This document shows positions 25,186-33,105 of a stretch of DNA of 55,733 bases, one piece after another. The stretch comes from Saprospiraceae bacterium (GTDB lineage Bacteria > Bacteroidota > Bacteroidia > Chitinophagales > Saprospiraceae): contig JAIPBE010000020.1 in NCBI GenBank assembly GCA_021738725.1, forward strand, positions 1-55,733. The letters are read 5' to 3'. The position numbers and the translations under genes are program-made. The first letter of the stretch is position 1; each line of letters begins with the position of its first letter. Below the pieces are notes generated by a model. The model did no database searches and was not told the DNA's origin. It saw only the letters and a list, made by a program, of their open reading frames with translations.

Positions 25186-27864
25186 TTATTTGATCAGCTT
25201 CCTGACAGTAAATGCACCCGATTCGTCCTGGATGATCAGCCAGTAGGCACCTTCAGGAAGGTCCTGTACGGATAAACGGGTTTGAGTAGTTCTGTTGATC
25301 TGCGTCTGTTGGATCATCCCACGGCTATCCATCAGTCGCAAGGTATAAACCCCCTGTCTCGGTAATTGGACAGAAAGATCCTCCTGCATGGGTACGGGGA
25401 AGACGTGGATCTCGTCGGACCAGTCGGGTTGATGTAGAGCTGACAGTTCCTGAATTTCGATGTCTTCCACTGTGATCATACAATCGGTGGAATCATGGAT
25501 AACGAGTAGATAGGTTCCCGCTCCAACTCCAGTCAGGTCTTCATCCATGCCGACCATCAGATCTTTGTCAAAGAACCATCCAAAAGAATAGGGTGGGTGG
25601 CCACCGGATACGGAGATGAAAATCCCGCCATCATTCATGCCGGGGCCGGAAGCATCCTGGATAGAATCGATCGTCACTACTATTTCGGATGACTGACCGA
25701 TGGTTATCGTATCAGAAAAGGTGCAATTCCCCTCATCGGTCAGGAGGACAATGTATTCACCTGCGGGAACATTTTCAATTTGTGCAGTGGTGTCTCCTGT
25801 CGACCATTCTATGGAGACGGCACCAACCTCATTCAGCCATGTCACCACAGCAATTCCAGTCGAATCTCCAAAACAGTCGACATCCGTATGAGAGACGATT
25901 CCGGTCAATGCGCAACCAAATGCCTGTACCGTAGTGCTCTTGACATTGGTGCAACCATTGGCATCTGTTACAGTGGCCTGATACATACCTGGTGCCAGCA
26001 TGGTGATCGTATCGGTGGTGCCACCGGTACTCCACAGAACAGTGTACCCGGGGGTTCCTCCGGAAGGGGCTACCCATGCACTCCCATCATCGGCACCTTG
26101 TGCTGATTCTGGAGCAGAGCCAATGTTGGCTAAAAGAGCAGTAGGCTGACTGATCACTACGATCAGGGTGTCGGTACAACCAATGGAATCCATGAGCGTG
26201 ACGATATAACTTCCAGCGGAAAGATCGTTTCGGATCTGCAAATGGCTACTGTCTGGCCAGGTAAACACGACTGGTGGCAAGCCCCCTGTGGCGCTTAGCC
26301 CGGCATACCCATTTGCCTGTCCAAAACAGAGAGGCATGGCAGTACTGTCAATGATGCCGACAGGTGCATTGATCTGGGTCACCGTAATATCTTGGGTACT
26401 CGTGCAACCATTGGTTGTGTCGGTCAGCAGGATGGTGTATTGCCCTCCTTTACTTACGCCCACAGTTGGTTCATTCGCTCCAAATGCGATGACACCATTG
26501 ACCGTTGTCCATAAATAGGATACATTGGGAAAAACGGAAAGGTCAATTTCGATGATCGGTTGGAGACAGGTAATCGTATCGACCATTCCAGTTATAATAA
26601 TGTCTGGAAGATCGGTATCCTGAACGACGGTGGCACTGGCCATGGCCGTACAACCATTGCAAACATCCGTTACTACCACAGAATACACTCCTGGTTCAGT
26701 CACCACTGGTGCGGAGTCATTTGAAAAGAAGTTACCGGATGGATCTGTCCAGGAATAGGTATAGATGCCACAAGGACTATTGGCTGACACTTGAAGGACT
26801 ACTGAAGGTTCCAGACAGGTCAGTGTACCACCTGATGCCGACACAATGGGCGGATCGATATCGACCACAGGGGTTACATCAATAGAAGTAGTACAGCCAT
26901 TTTGGTCTGTGACGGAAACGAAAACAGTATTTCCGTCATTCAATATTTCAGTGGCCCCGGGTGTGCCCGTACTCCACAGATAGTCGTATCCAGGGGTGCC
27001 CCCATCCGCACCGACCGTGATGGTAGCAGGACCGACACAAGTGATTGGTGTTTCAGACGTTATGGCCAGGGTGAGTAATGCCGGTTGGTGTATAATAACT
27101 TCTGAAATAGACACTGTTTGCCCATTCGCATCTGTGGCCTGAACCTGGTAGCCACCTGCAATTAATCCGGTTGCTGTAGGACCGGTTTGGCCATTACTCC
27201 AGGTGATGGTAATTGGTGGAGTTCCTCCATTAGTGGATACGGTGGCTGTTCCGTCATTCCCCCCAAAACAGCTGACATCCATTTTAGAGTCAAGAGAAAT
27301 GGTCAGTGGATCCGGCGCACCAAAAATGGTTCCGGTATGGGTTTCCATAACGACATTATCCCCATTATTTTGGCCGTTATTGTTGGCCATGACAGAGACG
27401 AACCAGAAGGTTATATCTTCATCATTGGGTCCGTTGGGTGCCTGCCAGTCAAAGGTCCAGGACACAGAGTTGCCGGAGTAGTTTTTTGCACCGCGGTGCT
27501 CCATGTATTCCCGGCCACCCTGGGTATTGGTTCCTGTTTCCGCTCCATTGGTGACGATCATGTCACCGACATTCTGATTGGCACTGTTCAGTGCCAGGAT
27601 CTGAAATCCACCCACCACAGGACTTCCGGAAGTTGCCGTAGTGGTCAGAGTGACAGTATAGGTTTGTCCGGCCTGAATACTCGTGGGTATGCCTGAGATA
27701 TCTACTCCACCTTGATAGCTGCCGCCACCATGACACCCTGTAGCACAGGTACCATCATCACCGGGGGCACCTGTTCGGGCATTGGGTGGGTTGGATGAAT
27801 TGCTGAAAAACAGGATTGTGCAAAAGAGCACCCCGAAAAGGGTGTACACAGAACGGTACGCCAT
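25186..27864 (-). CDS. Large secreted choice-of-anchor V / SprB-repeat protein, copy 2
   Basis: This 892-residue paralogue of the protein at 28070-30733 has a signal anchor (YTLFGVLFCTILFFSN) and a choice-of-anchor V domain (about 25-195) with GAPGDDGTCATGCHGG and SVSWTFDWQAP. SprB-type and Ig-like repeats follow, each with a C..GG.DG...V.GG.PP...WSNG pattern. The last about 75 residues are a type A T9SS sorting domain (VFPVPMQEDLSVQLPRQGVY). SprB repeats are known from the gliding adhesin of Flavobacterium, so a surface adhesion role is likely. The Cys spacing CATGCH (CxxxCH) is unlike the usual CxxCH heme site. Confidence 0.87.
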   Translation of the reverse strand: MAYRSVYTLFGVLFCTILFFSNSSNPPNARTGAPGDDGTCATGCHGGGSYQGGVDISGIPTSIQAGQTYTVTLTTTATSGSPVVGGFQILALNSANQNVGDMIVTNGAETGTNTQGGREYMEHRGAKNYSGNSVSWTFDWQAPNGPNDEDITFWFVSVMANNNGQNNGDNVVMETHTGTIFGAPDPLTISLDSKMDVSCFGGNDGTATVSTNGGTPPITITWSNGQTGPTATGLIAGGYQVQATDANGQTVSISEVIIHQPALLTLAITSETPITCVGPATITVGADGGTPGYDYLWSTGTPGATEILNDGNTVFVSVTDQNGCTTSIDVTPVVDIDPPIVSASGGTLTCLEPSVVLQVSANSPCGIYTYSWTDPSGNFFSNDSAPVVTEPGVYSVVVTDVCNGCTAMASATVVQDTDLPDIIITGMVDTITCLQPIIEIDLSVFPNVSYLWTTVNGVIAFGANEPTVGVSKGGQYTILLTDTTNGCTSTQDITVTQINAPVGIIDSTAMPLCFGQANGYAGLSATGGLPPVVFTWPDSSHLQIRNDLSAGSYIVTLMDSIGCTDTLIVVISQPTALLANIGSAPESAQGADDGSAWVAPSGGTPGYTVLWSTGGTTDTITMLAPGMYQATVTDANGCTNVKSTTVQAFGCALTGIVSHTDVDCFGDSTGIAVVTWLNEVGAVSIEWSTGDTTAQIENVPAGEYIVLLTDEGNCTFSDTITIGQSSEIVVTIDSIQDASGPGMNDGGIFISVSGGHPPYSFGWFFDKDLMVGMDEDLTGVGAGTYLLVIHDSTDCMITVEDIEIQELSALHQPDWSDEIHVFPVPMQEDLSVQLPRQGVYTLRLMDSRGMIQQTQINRTTQTRLSVQDLPEGAYWLIIQDESGAFTVRKLIK

Positions 27865-27967
27865 TGGTGAACAGGTTTGTGGTTGGTTAAATTACTCGCT
27901 TAGACCCCAAGAATGGTGAATCTGCTGTCTACAATCGCAAAAATGCGTACCGAAACGGGATTTATTG

Positions 27968-28009
27968 GCGCTGAAACAGCGATTCGACAAACGCCCGACG
28001 ATTAAACAC
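27968..28009 (-). repeat. 42-bp orphan copy of the 3' end of ftsY
   Basis: These 42 bases are identical to 30835-30876, the last 14 sense codons of ftsY (VFNRRAFVESLFQR). The copy lies upstream of the second SprB-repeat gene at the same distance as the original lies upstream of the first, so it marks the edge of a tandem duplication. The flanking DNA and the genes have drifted (about 85% at the gene 3' ends), while this piece has not changed at all. It includes the small hairpin CGCTG-AAA-CAGCG. Confidence 0.9.
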
Positions 28010-28069
28010 TTTTAAGGATTCTAATTGAATCGCATGTGCATTGTCGTTTATGGTAGAATGACAAGATGT

Positions 28070-30733
28070 TTATTTGATTAATGGAAGAATGACACTCGCC
28101 CCATGTACATCCAGAATAACGAGCCAATAGGCGCCTTCAGGAAGGTCCTGTACGGATAGATGGGTTTGTATGGTTCTGTTGGTCTGCGTCTGTTGGGTCG
28201 TCCCACGGCTATCGAGCAGTCGCAATGTGTAATAGCCCTCCTTTGGCAAATGAACTTGGAGTATATCTTTCATTGGTACGGGGAAAACATCAATTTGTGT
28301 TGACCAGACAGGTTGCCCAAGTGAAGTCGGATCCTGGATCTCGATACCGATCAAGGAAACAGTACAGCCGTTGAAATCTGTGACTTCTACCGTGTAGTTT
28401 CCAGCACCTGCATTAACCAATTCAGAGGTGAACCCAACTTCAACCCCATTGTGGATCCAAACATATGTAAAGGAATTTGCGCCACCTATCACGGAGACAA
28501 AGGCAGCACCATCCATGGCGCCAGGGCCATAAGTATGATGGATGGAGTCAACTGTAATAATGATCTCGGAAGACTGCTTGATAATGACTGTATCAGAAAA
28601 GGTGCAATTCCCTTCATCAGTGATCATGACGATGTATTCGCCTGCTGGCAAGTTGTTGACTTGGGCCGTGGTATCTCCTGTTGACCATTCGATTATGACA
28701 TCTCCATTTTCGTTCAACCAAGAGGCAAAGACGGTTCCGGTTGAGTCACCAAAACAATAGATGGTACTAGCTGTCACAGAACCATCCAACGTACAGCCAA
28801 AGGCTTGCACTTTGGTGCTTTTTATGGTAGTGCATCCATTTTGATCGGTTACTGTCACGATGTATGTTCCAGGCGGAAGGGGAGAAATTGTATCTGTCGT
28901 CGCACCATTGCTCCAAAGTAAAGTGTAGCCCGGCGTACCTCCTGATGGTGCAATCCATGCTGATCCATCCTTGCCTCCAAGTACACTTTCATCTTTGGAA
29001 TTGATGTTTGCCAAAAGTGGGGTAGGTTGATCAATAATTACGATCAACGTATCTACACATCCCAAACTATCGGAAAGGGCCACGGAGTATGTGCCAGCTG
29101 CCAGGTCATTTCGAATCGGCAAGAGGCTACTGTCAGGCCAAAGAAAGACAATTGGTGAAAAGCCACCATCCGTAATCAATTGGGCGTATCCATTGGATTG
29201 TCCGAAACATGACGGCATTGCCAGGCTATCGATTAATCCCGTGAACGTATTGCTTTCTGTGACCTGAATATCCAGCGAGTCTCTGCATCCATTTATGGTA
29301 TCCGTCAACACAACTGTATAAATACCTCCTTTGCTCACACCGACAGTCGCTTCATTCACTCCAAATTCGATAGCTCCATTAATAGTAGTCCAGACATAAT
29401 TTGTAGCTGGAACCACTGTTAGATCTATTTCAATGATTGGCTGCTCACACGATATTGTATCCACTGTCCCATTGATGGAAATGAGGGGAATGACATCAAA
29501 TATTGGAACAGTTGTGTTTGCTGTGGCGGTGCAACCGTTACACACATCCGTAACAAGGACCGAGTAGTCCCCTGGAGAAGTAATAGTCGGGTCAGGGAAA
29601 TTTGAAAAAGAATTGCCGTTCGGATCTGTCCAGTCGTAAGTGAACGCTCCACAAGGACTATTGGCCTCGACGGTCAACGTAACGAAAGGATTGAGGCATG
29701 TAATTGTGTCACCGAAAGCAGATACATTCGGCGGATCGATATTCTGGCTGGGTGTCACATCGAAACTTTTCATGCAACCCTTCTTATCGGTAACTTCTAC
29801 TGTTACTGTATTGGGACTGGTCAAATCCACAGTTGGCCCTGTTGTTCCCGTACTCCACAAGTACGTATATCCAGGAGTACCGCCATTGGCTGCAACTGAA
29901 ATTGTTGCGGGACTAATGCAGGTAATATATGTTTCGGAGACGACATTCAGGCCCATGTCAGCAGGTTGAGAAACTGTAAATTCTTCCTGGATTGTCTCCC
30001 CGTTACTATCAGTCACTGTGACAGAGTAAGTCCCTTCAGAGAGCCCGGTGATAGTAGGTTCTGTTTGTCCTGTTGACCAGATATAGGTATATGGTGGGGT
30101 GCCATTAAACGCATCTAAAATAATTGAACCATCATTTCCACCAAAGCATGATATGTGCTTTACATGGGAACCGTCGAGATTTAAATTATGCTGTAGGGTA
30201 GTAAAGAACGAGTTGGTGATCACATTGTCGCCATCGATTTGGCCATTATTATTAGCTAAAACAGATGCAAACCAAAACGTTATCGGCAAGTTGTCAGGAC
30301 CAGGAGGAGCATGATAATGAAAGGTCCAGGACACGGAGTTGCCGGAGAATGCTTTATCTCCTCTGTGTTCTATGTACTCACGCCCATCTTGAACTTCTAT
30401 TCCAGTTTCGGCGCCATTAACAACATAGAAATCCCCTGTACTTTGATTGAATTCATCCAAAGCCAACAATTGAAATCCACTTGTACTTGGTGAACCAACT
30501 GTAGCCGTTGCAGTCAACGTAACCAGGTAACTTTGATCAGAATTGATTGAAGTCGGAAGTCCTGTAAGTTCTACGGTACCTTGAAAACCACCACCACCAT
30601 GGCATCCGGTAGCACAAGTGCCATCATCGCCGGGCGCACCGGTTCGTTTGTTTGGCGGGTTGGTAGAATTACTGAAGAAGAGAATTGTACATAGTAGGAC
30701 ACCAAAAAGGGTGTATACGGATCGATATCGCAT
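28070..30733 (-). CDS. Large secreted choice-of-anchor V / SprB-repeat protein, copy 1
   Basis: The ATG at 30733 gives MRYRSVYTLFGVLLCTILFF, matching the start of the paralogue; an ATG 33 bases upstream would add an unshared tail. Domain order is as in the paralogue: signal, choice-of-anchor V domain with GAPGDDGTCATGCHGG, a string of SprB/Ig-like repeats, and a type A T9SS sorting domain (IDVFPVPMKDILQVHLPKEG). At 887 residues it is nearly the same length. It lies next to ftsY and is probably the ancestral position, with 25186-27864 the duplicate. Confidence 0.87.
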   Translation of the reverse strand: MRYRSVYTLFGVLLCTILFFSNSTNPPNKRTGAPGDDGTCATGCHGGGGFQGTVELTGLPTSINSDQSYLVTLTATATVGSPSTSGFQLLALDEFNQSTGDFYVVNGAETGIEVQDGREYIEHRGDKAFSGNSVSWTFHYHAPPGPDNLPITFWFASVLANNNGQIDGDNVITNSFFTTLQHNLNLDGSHVKHISCFGGNDGSIILDAFNGTPPYTYIWSTGQTEPTITGLSEGTYSVTVTDSNGETIQEEFTVSQPADMGLNVVSETYITCISPATISVAANGGTPGYTYLWSTGTTGPTVDLTSPNTVTVEVTDKKGCMKSFDVTPSQNIDPPNVSAFGDTITCLNPFVTLTVEANSPCGAFTYDWTDPNGNSFSNFPDPTITSPGDYSVLVTDVCNGCTATANTTVPIFDVIPLISINGTVDTISCEQPIIEIDLTVVPATNYVWTTINGAIEFGVNEATVGVSKGGIYTVVLTDTINGCRDSLDIQVTESNTFTGLIDSLAMPSCFGQSNGYAQLITDGGFSPIVFLWPDSSLLPIRNDLAAGTYSVALSDSLGCVDTLIVIIDQPTPLLANINSKDESVLGGKDGSAWIAPSGGTPGYTLLWSNGATTDTISPLPPGTYIVTVTDQNGCTTIKSTKVQAFGCTLDGSVTASTIYCFGDSTGTVFASWLNENGDVIIEWSTGDTTAQVNNLPAGEYIVMITDEGNCTFSDTVIIKQSSEIIITVDSIHHTYGPGAMDGAAFVSVIGGANSFTYVWIHNGVEVGFTSELVNAGAGNYTVEVTDFNGCTVSLIGIEIQDPTSLGQPVWSTQIDVFPVPMKDILQVHLPKEGYYTLRLLDSRGTTQQTQTNRTIQTHLSVQDLPEGAYWLVILDVHGASVILPLIK

Positions 30734-30831
30734 ACATTGTGGTTGTAGGGTCGATAGAATACTCATACAGACCCTAAAAAGACGAATTTCGATGCCTAAC
30801 GTAGTCGATATGAATGTACTGTCGGAATAAA

Positions 30832-31788
30832 CTAGCGCTGAAACAGCGATTCGACAAACGCCCGACGATTAAACACCTGAAGTTGCTCCATAGATTCTCC
30901 CAGTCCGATGTATTTGATCGGGATCTGGAATTGATCGCTGATTCCCAGAGCGACGCCACCTTTTGCGGTGCCGTCCAGTTTGGTTAATGCCAGGGATTGC
31001 ACTTCTGTGGCCGCCATAAATTGCTTGCATTGTTCAATGGCATTCTGACCAGTTGTTGCATCTAATACCAGGACAACATCATGGGGCGCACCTTCATGTG
31101 CTTTGCTGATGGACCGTCTGATCTTCCCCAGTTCATTCATCAGGTTGACCTTGGTGTGCAGTCTGCCTGCTGTATCGATGATGACCACATCATAACCCTC
31201 CTGGATCGCTTTTTCAGTCGCTTCATACGCGACAGCAGCCGGATCGGTATTCATACCTTTACTGAAGAATCCGGCACCGGTCCGTTCGGCCCAGATCTGT
31301 AGTTGATCGACGGCAGCTGCCCGAAAGGTATCACCAGCACCCAGTAGAACTTTATGCCCTCTTTGGATGTACTGATAGGCCAATTTGCCAATCGTGGTCG
31401 TTTTACCAACCCCGTTGACTCCGACCACCATGATGACATAGGGTTTTGTATTCGCCGGGATGATAAAGTCGGGAAGGTCTGTCGTATTGTTCTCCTCCAG
31501 TAAGTTGGCAATTTCATCCTGGAGCAGTTGATAGACTTCTTCTTCCTTGGTATACTTCTCTTTGGAGACCCTGGCCTCCAGGCGATCGATGATCTTGATA
31601 ACCGTATCCAGTCCGATATCGGATGAGATCAGTGCTGCTTCTATTTCATCCAGGACTTGAATATCGACCTCAGACTTCCCGGCGATCGCTTTGGAGATCT
31701 TTTCAAAAAAACTGGATTTGGTCTTTTCCAGGCCCTGATCCAGATCTTCCTTCTTTTCGCGGGTAAATAGCTTTTTGAAAAAACTCAT
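30832..31788 (-). CDS. ftsY: Signal recognition particle receptor FtsY
   Basis: This SRP-type GTPase docks ribosome-SRP complexes at the inner membrane. An N-terminal helical N domain (about 15-105) precedes the G domain with VVGVNGVGKTTTIGKLA (about 117-133), AGDTFRAAAVDQL, IIDTAGRLHT, and TKLDGTAKGG. It ends GLGESMEQLQVFNRRAFVESLFQR. The acidic A domain is very short, as usual in Bacteroidota (318 residues). It is the last gene of the rpmB-rpmG-DUF4295-ftsY cluster, though a hairpin lies just upstream of its start. Confidence 0.97.
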   Translation of the reverse strand: MSFFKKLFTREKKEDLDQGLEKTKSSFFEKISKAIAGKSEVDIQVLDEIEAALISSDIGLDTVIKIIDRLEARVSKEKYTKEEEVYQLLQDEIANLLEENNTTDLPDFIIPANTKPYVIMVVGVNGVGKTTTIGKLAYQYIQRGHKVLLGAGDTFRAAAVDQLQIWAERTGAGFFSKGMNTDPAAVAYEATEKAIQEGYDVVIIDTAGRLHTKVNLMNELGKIRRSISKAHEGAPHDVVLVLDATTGQNAIEQCKQFMAATEVQSLALTKLDGTAKGGVALGISDQFQIPIKYIGLGESMEQLQVFNRRAFVESLFQR

Positions 31789-31813
31789 AGGGTAGGGGGC
31801 ATTAGACCAACAG

Positions 31814-31844
31814 AAAAGGCTTTCCGTGAAGAAAAGCCTTTTTT
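31814..31844. terminator. Hairpin between the DUF4295 gene and ftsY
   Basis: AAAAGGCTTT and AAAGCCTTTT form a 10-bp stem with T-runs on both strands. On the minus strand it could end or weaken transcription of the ribosomal-protein genes before ftsY. Confidence 0.6.
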
Positions 31845-31869
31845 GTGAATGAAATGAAAGATGAAGGTC

Positions 31870-32046
31870 TTACTTCTTCTCAGCGAAGAAATCGGCAACC
31901 TTGTCTTTATGGATCATCATCTCCTTGTAGGTATACTTACCTGTTACCGGATCCTTGATGCTTTTCACCACTTTTACAAAATCCTTACCGGATCCTGCGT
32001 TGGCCGCCCGTTGGGCTACCCGTGCGTTCTTTGAAACCTTTGCCAT
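31870..32046 (-). CDS. DUF4295 small basic protein
   Basis: This 58-residue protein begins MAKVSKNARVAQRAANAGSG and continues KDFVKVVKSIKD, KYTYKEMM, ending DFFAEKK. It fits DUF4295, a tiny basic protein found beside rpmB and rpmG in Bacteroidota, probably associated with the ribosome (inferred from place and charge). ATG 32046 is the only sensible start. Its 26-base distance from rpmG places it in the same operon. Confidence 0.9.
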   Translation of the reverse strand: MAKVSKNARVAQRAANAGSGKDFVKVVKSIKDPVTGKYTYKEMMIHKDKVADFFAEKK

Positions 32047-32072
32047 GGGTGAGCTTCTTTAAGGGTTATGAA

Positions 32073-32261
32073 TTATTTGATCTCCCGGTGAACGGTGACC
32101 TTTTTCAGGATAGGGTTATACTTCTTCAGTTCCAGACGATCAGGCGTATTCTTCCTGTTCTTCTGGGTGATATACCGGCTGGTGCCTGGCATACCTGTCG
32201 TTTTGTGCTCGGTACACTCCAGAATGATCTGGTTCCGATTACCTTTTGATTTCTTGGCCAT
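32073..32261 (-). CDS. rpmG: Ribosomal protein bL33
   Basis: This is a 62-residue large-subunit protein with the family pattern: [20 protein letters not shown], then [20 protein letters not shown] and [17 protein letters not shown]. The usual zinc-binding cysteine pairs are lacking, so it is the C-minus form. It lies 12 bases after the rpmB stop. Confidence 0.97.
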   Translation of the reverse strand: MAKKSKGNRNQIILECTEHKTTGMPGTSRYITQKNRKNTPDRLELKKYNPILKKVTVHREIK

Positions 32262-32273
32262 GATCCTATGGGA

Positions 32274-32522
32274 TTAGAGCTTGATGCCTGTGTCTACGCC
32301 ACTGGCTTCCAGCTTTTTAATGTAAGAATAAGCCCCCAGCTTGTTCATCGTACGCAGAGCTTTCGCACTGACCTTTAAGGTGATGAAGTCACCGAGTTCA
32401 GGAACGAAAACGCGTTTCTTTTGGATGTTGGGTACAAAGCGACGCTTCGTCTTCCGGTTGGAGTGAGAAACGTGATTGCCCGTAATCGGGCGCTTTCCAG
32501 TAAGTTGACAGATCTTGGACAT
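32274..32522 (-). CDS. rpmB: Ribosomal protein bL28
   Basis: ATG 32522 gives [20 protein letters not shown], the standard bL28 start; an in-frame ATG 57 bases upstream falls toward the tRNA gene and is rejected. The 82 residues continue [17 protein letters not shown] and end in [12 protein letters not shown]. It is the first protein gene after tRNA-Arg on the same strand, so tRNA and mRNA are probably cut from one transcript. Confidence 0.97.
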   Translation of the reverse strand: MSKICQLTGKRPITGNHVSHSNRKTKRRFVPNIQKKRVFVPELGDFITLKVSAKALRTMNKLGAYSYIKKLEASGVDTGIKL

Positions 32523-32552
32523 GTCTTGGTGTATTACAAATCTCGTGCCTAG

Positions 32553-32626
32553 TGACTTCGGAAGGACTCGAACCTTCAACCTCCTGATCCGTAGTCAGGT
32601 GCTCTATCCAATTAAGCTACGAAGCC
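32553..32626 (-). tRNA. tRNA-Arg (ACG), intact copy
   Basis: All arms fold: acceptor GGCTTCG/CGAAGTC (one G-T pair), D arm, anticodon stem CCTGA/TCAGG around CTACGGA (anticodon ACG), and T arm GAAGG-TTCGAGT-CCTTC. The CCA end is not encoded. Its 5' end overlaps the last ten bases of the GIY-YIG gene. It lies 30 bases before the rpmB start on the same strand. This is the downstream, complete member of a duplicated pair. Confidence 0.95.
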
Positions 32627-32868
32627 TCTCTAAATCGTTTTCTAATCCATTCCCGCCCGATACCAGATTTCAGGTATGATTCCCGGTTTCTGGCAGAAAT
32701 TCTATCCTTAGCAACTTCAGAATGGACCAATTTCCATGGTCGGTGTCCTTTGGTTGACTTGGTTTTTCCGGTGTTATGCTCTTTAATGCGTCGTTCCAAA
32801 TCCTGTGTCATACCAATATAAAATTGTTTTGACGAAGGACTAAATAAGACATACACGTACCAGAACAT
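32617..32868 (-). CDS. Small GIY-YIG nuclease-domain protein
   Basis: The 83-residue single-domain protein reads MFWYVYVLFSPSSKQFYIGM, TQDLERRIKEHNTGKTKSTK and RPWKLVHSE, with the GIY-YIG-type YVY...YIG strands, catalytic Arg and a late Glu (NRESYLKSG). Small proteins like this are abundant in Bacteroidota; their targets are not established. ATG 32868 matches the family start; another ATG is five codons upstream. The last three codons and the stop (GAG GCT TCG TAG) are formed by the first bases of tRNA-Arg and one just before it, so gene and target are fused at that end. On the other side is the broken tRNA copy. Confidence 0.85.
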   Translation of the reverse strand: MFWYVYVLFSPSSKQFYIGMTQDLERRIKEHNTGKTKSTKGHRPWKLVHSEVAKDRISARNRESYLKSGIGREWIRKRFREAS

Positions 32869-32904
32869 ATTGAAAGATAACATTTTACCTTTCTAGGAGG
32901 GAGT

Positions 32905-32994
32905 ACCTCCTGATCCGTAGTCTTGGTGCTCCCTGCCTGCCGGCAGACAGGCCTGACCGCCGTAGGCGGTTATCCAATTAAGCTACGAAGCCTC
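32905..32994 (-). pseudogene. Broken tRNA-Arg copy interrupted in the D arm
   Basis: Read on the minus strand, GGCTTCGTAGCTTAATTGGA and the next two bases match the intact tRNA. Then 39 foreign bases (32970-32932) interrupt the D arm, and GAGCACC resumes, followed by the anticodon-stem region ACTACGGATCAGGAGGT with a small change. The T arm and 3' acceptor strand are missing. It therefore cannot make a tRNA. It is the upstream, promoter-side copy and faces the consensus promoter at 33062-33092. Confidence 0.88.
32932..32970. repeat. 39-bp double-palindrome insertion in the tRNA remnant
   Basis: The insertion holds two adjacent inverted repeats: CCTGCCTGCC/GGCAGACAGG (one mismatch) and ACCGCC-GTA-GGCGGT. 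Removing it restores the tRNA D-arm sequence exactly (GGATA joined to GAGCACC), so its borders are known to the base. Similar palindromes are scattered in Bacteroidota genomes. No duplicated target base flanks it. Confidence 0.85.
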
Positions 32995-33061
32995 ATTTTC
33001 AATAAATACGCATCATGCTCTACTCATACGTTTATGAATGGAGGTCATAAAATTGCGAGTG

Positions 33062-33092
33062 CAAAGATACATAGTTGGCTTGGATTGGCCAA
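33062..33092 (-). promoter_or_regulatory. Consensus promoter facing the tRNA-Arg locus
   Basis: On the minus strand TTG (33092-33090), 20 bases, then TATCTTTG (33069-33062) match the Bacteroidota promoter pattern. It lies about 70 bases before the broken tRNA copy. It was probably the promoter of the tRNA-rpmB-rpmG operon, and now also drives the GIY-YIG gene inserted between. Confidence 0.65.
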
Positions 33093-33105
33093 TAGTTCAT
33101 GCAAA

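Noticed and set aside
25186-30733. The repeated segments in the SprB-type genes as a CRISPR-like array
   Set aside because: The repeats are protein-coding, in frame, variable and about 80 residues apart.
32553-32994. Integrase-type attachment sites (att) at tRNA-Arg
   Set aside because: The duplicated part is the 5' half plus anticodon region and not the 3' end, and no integrase gene lies nearby.
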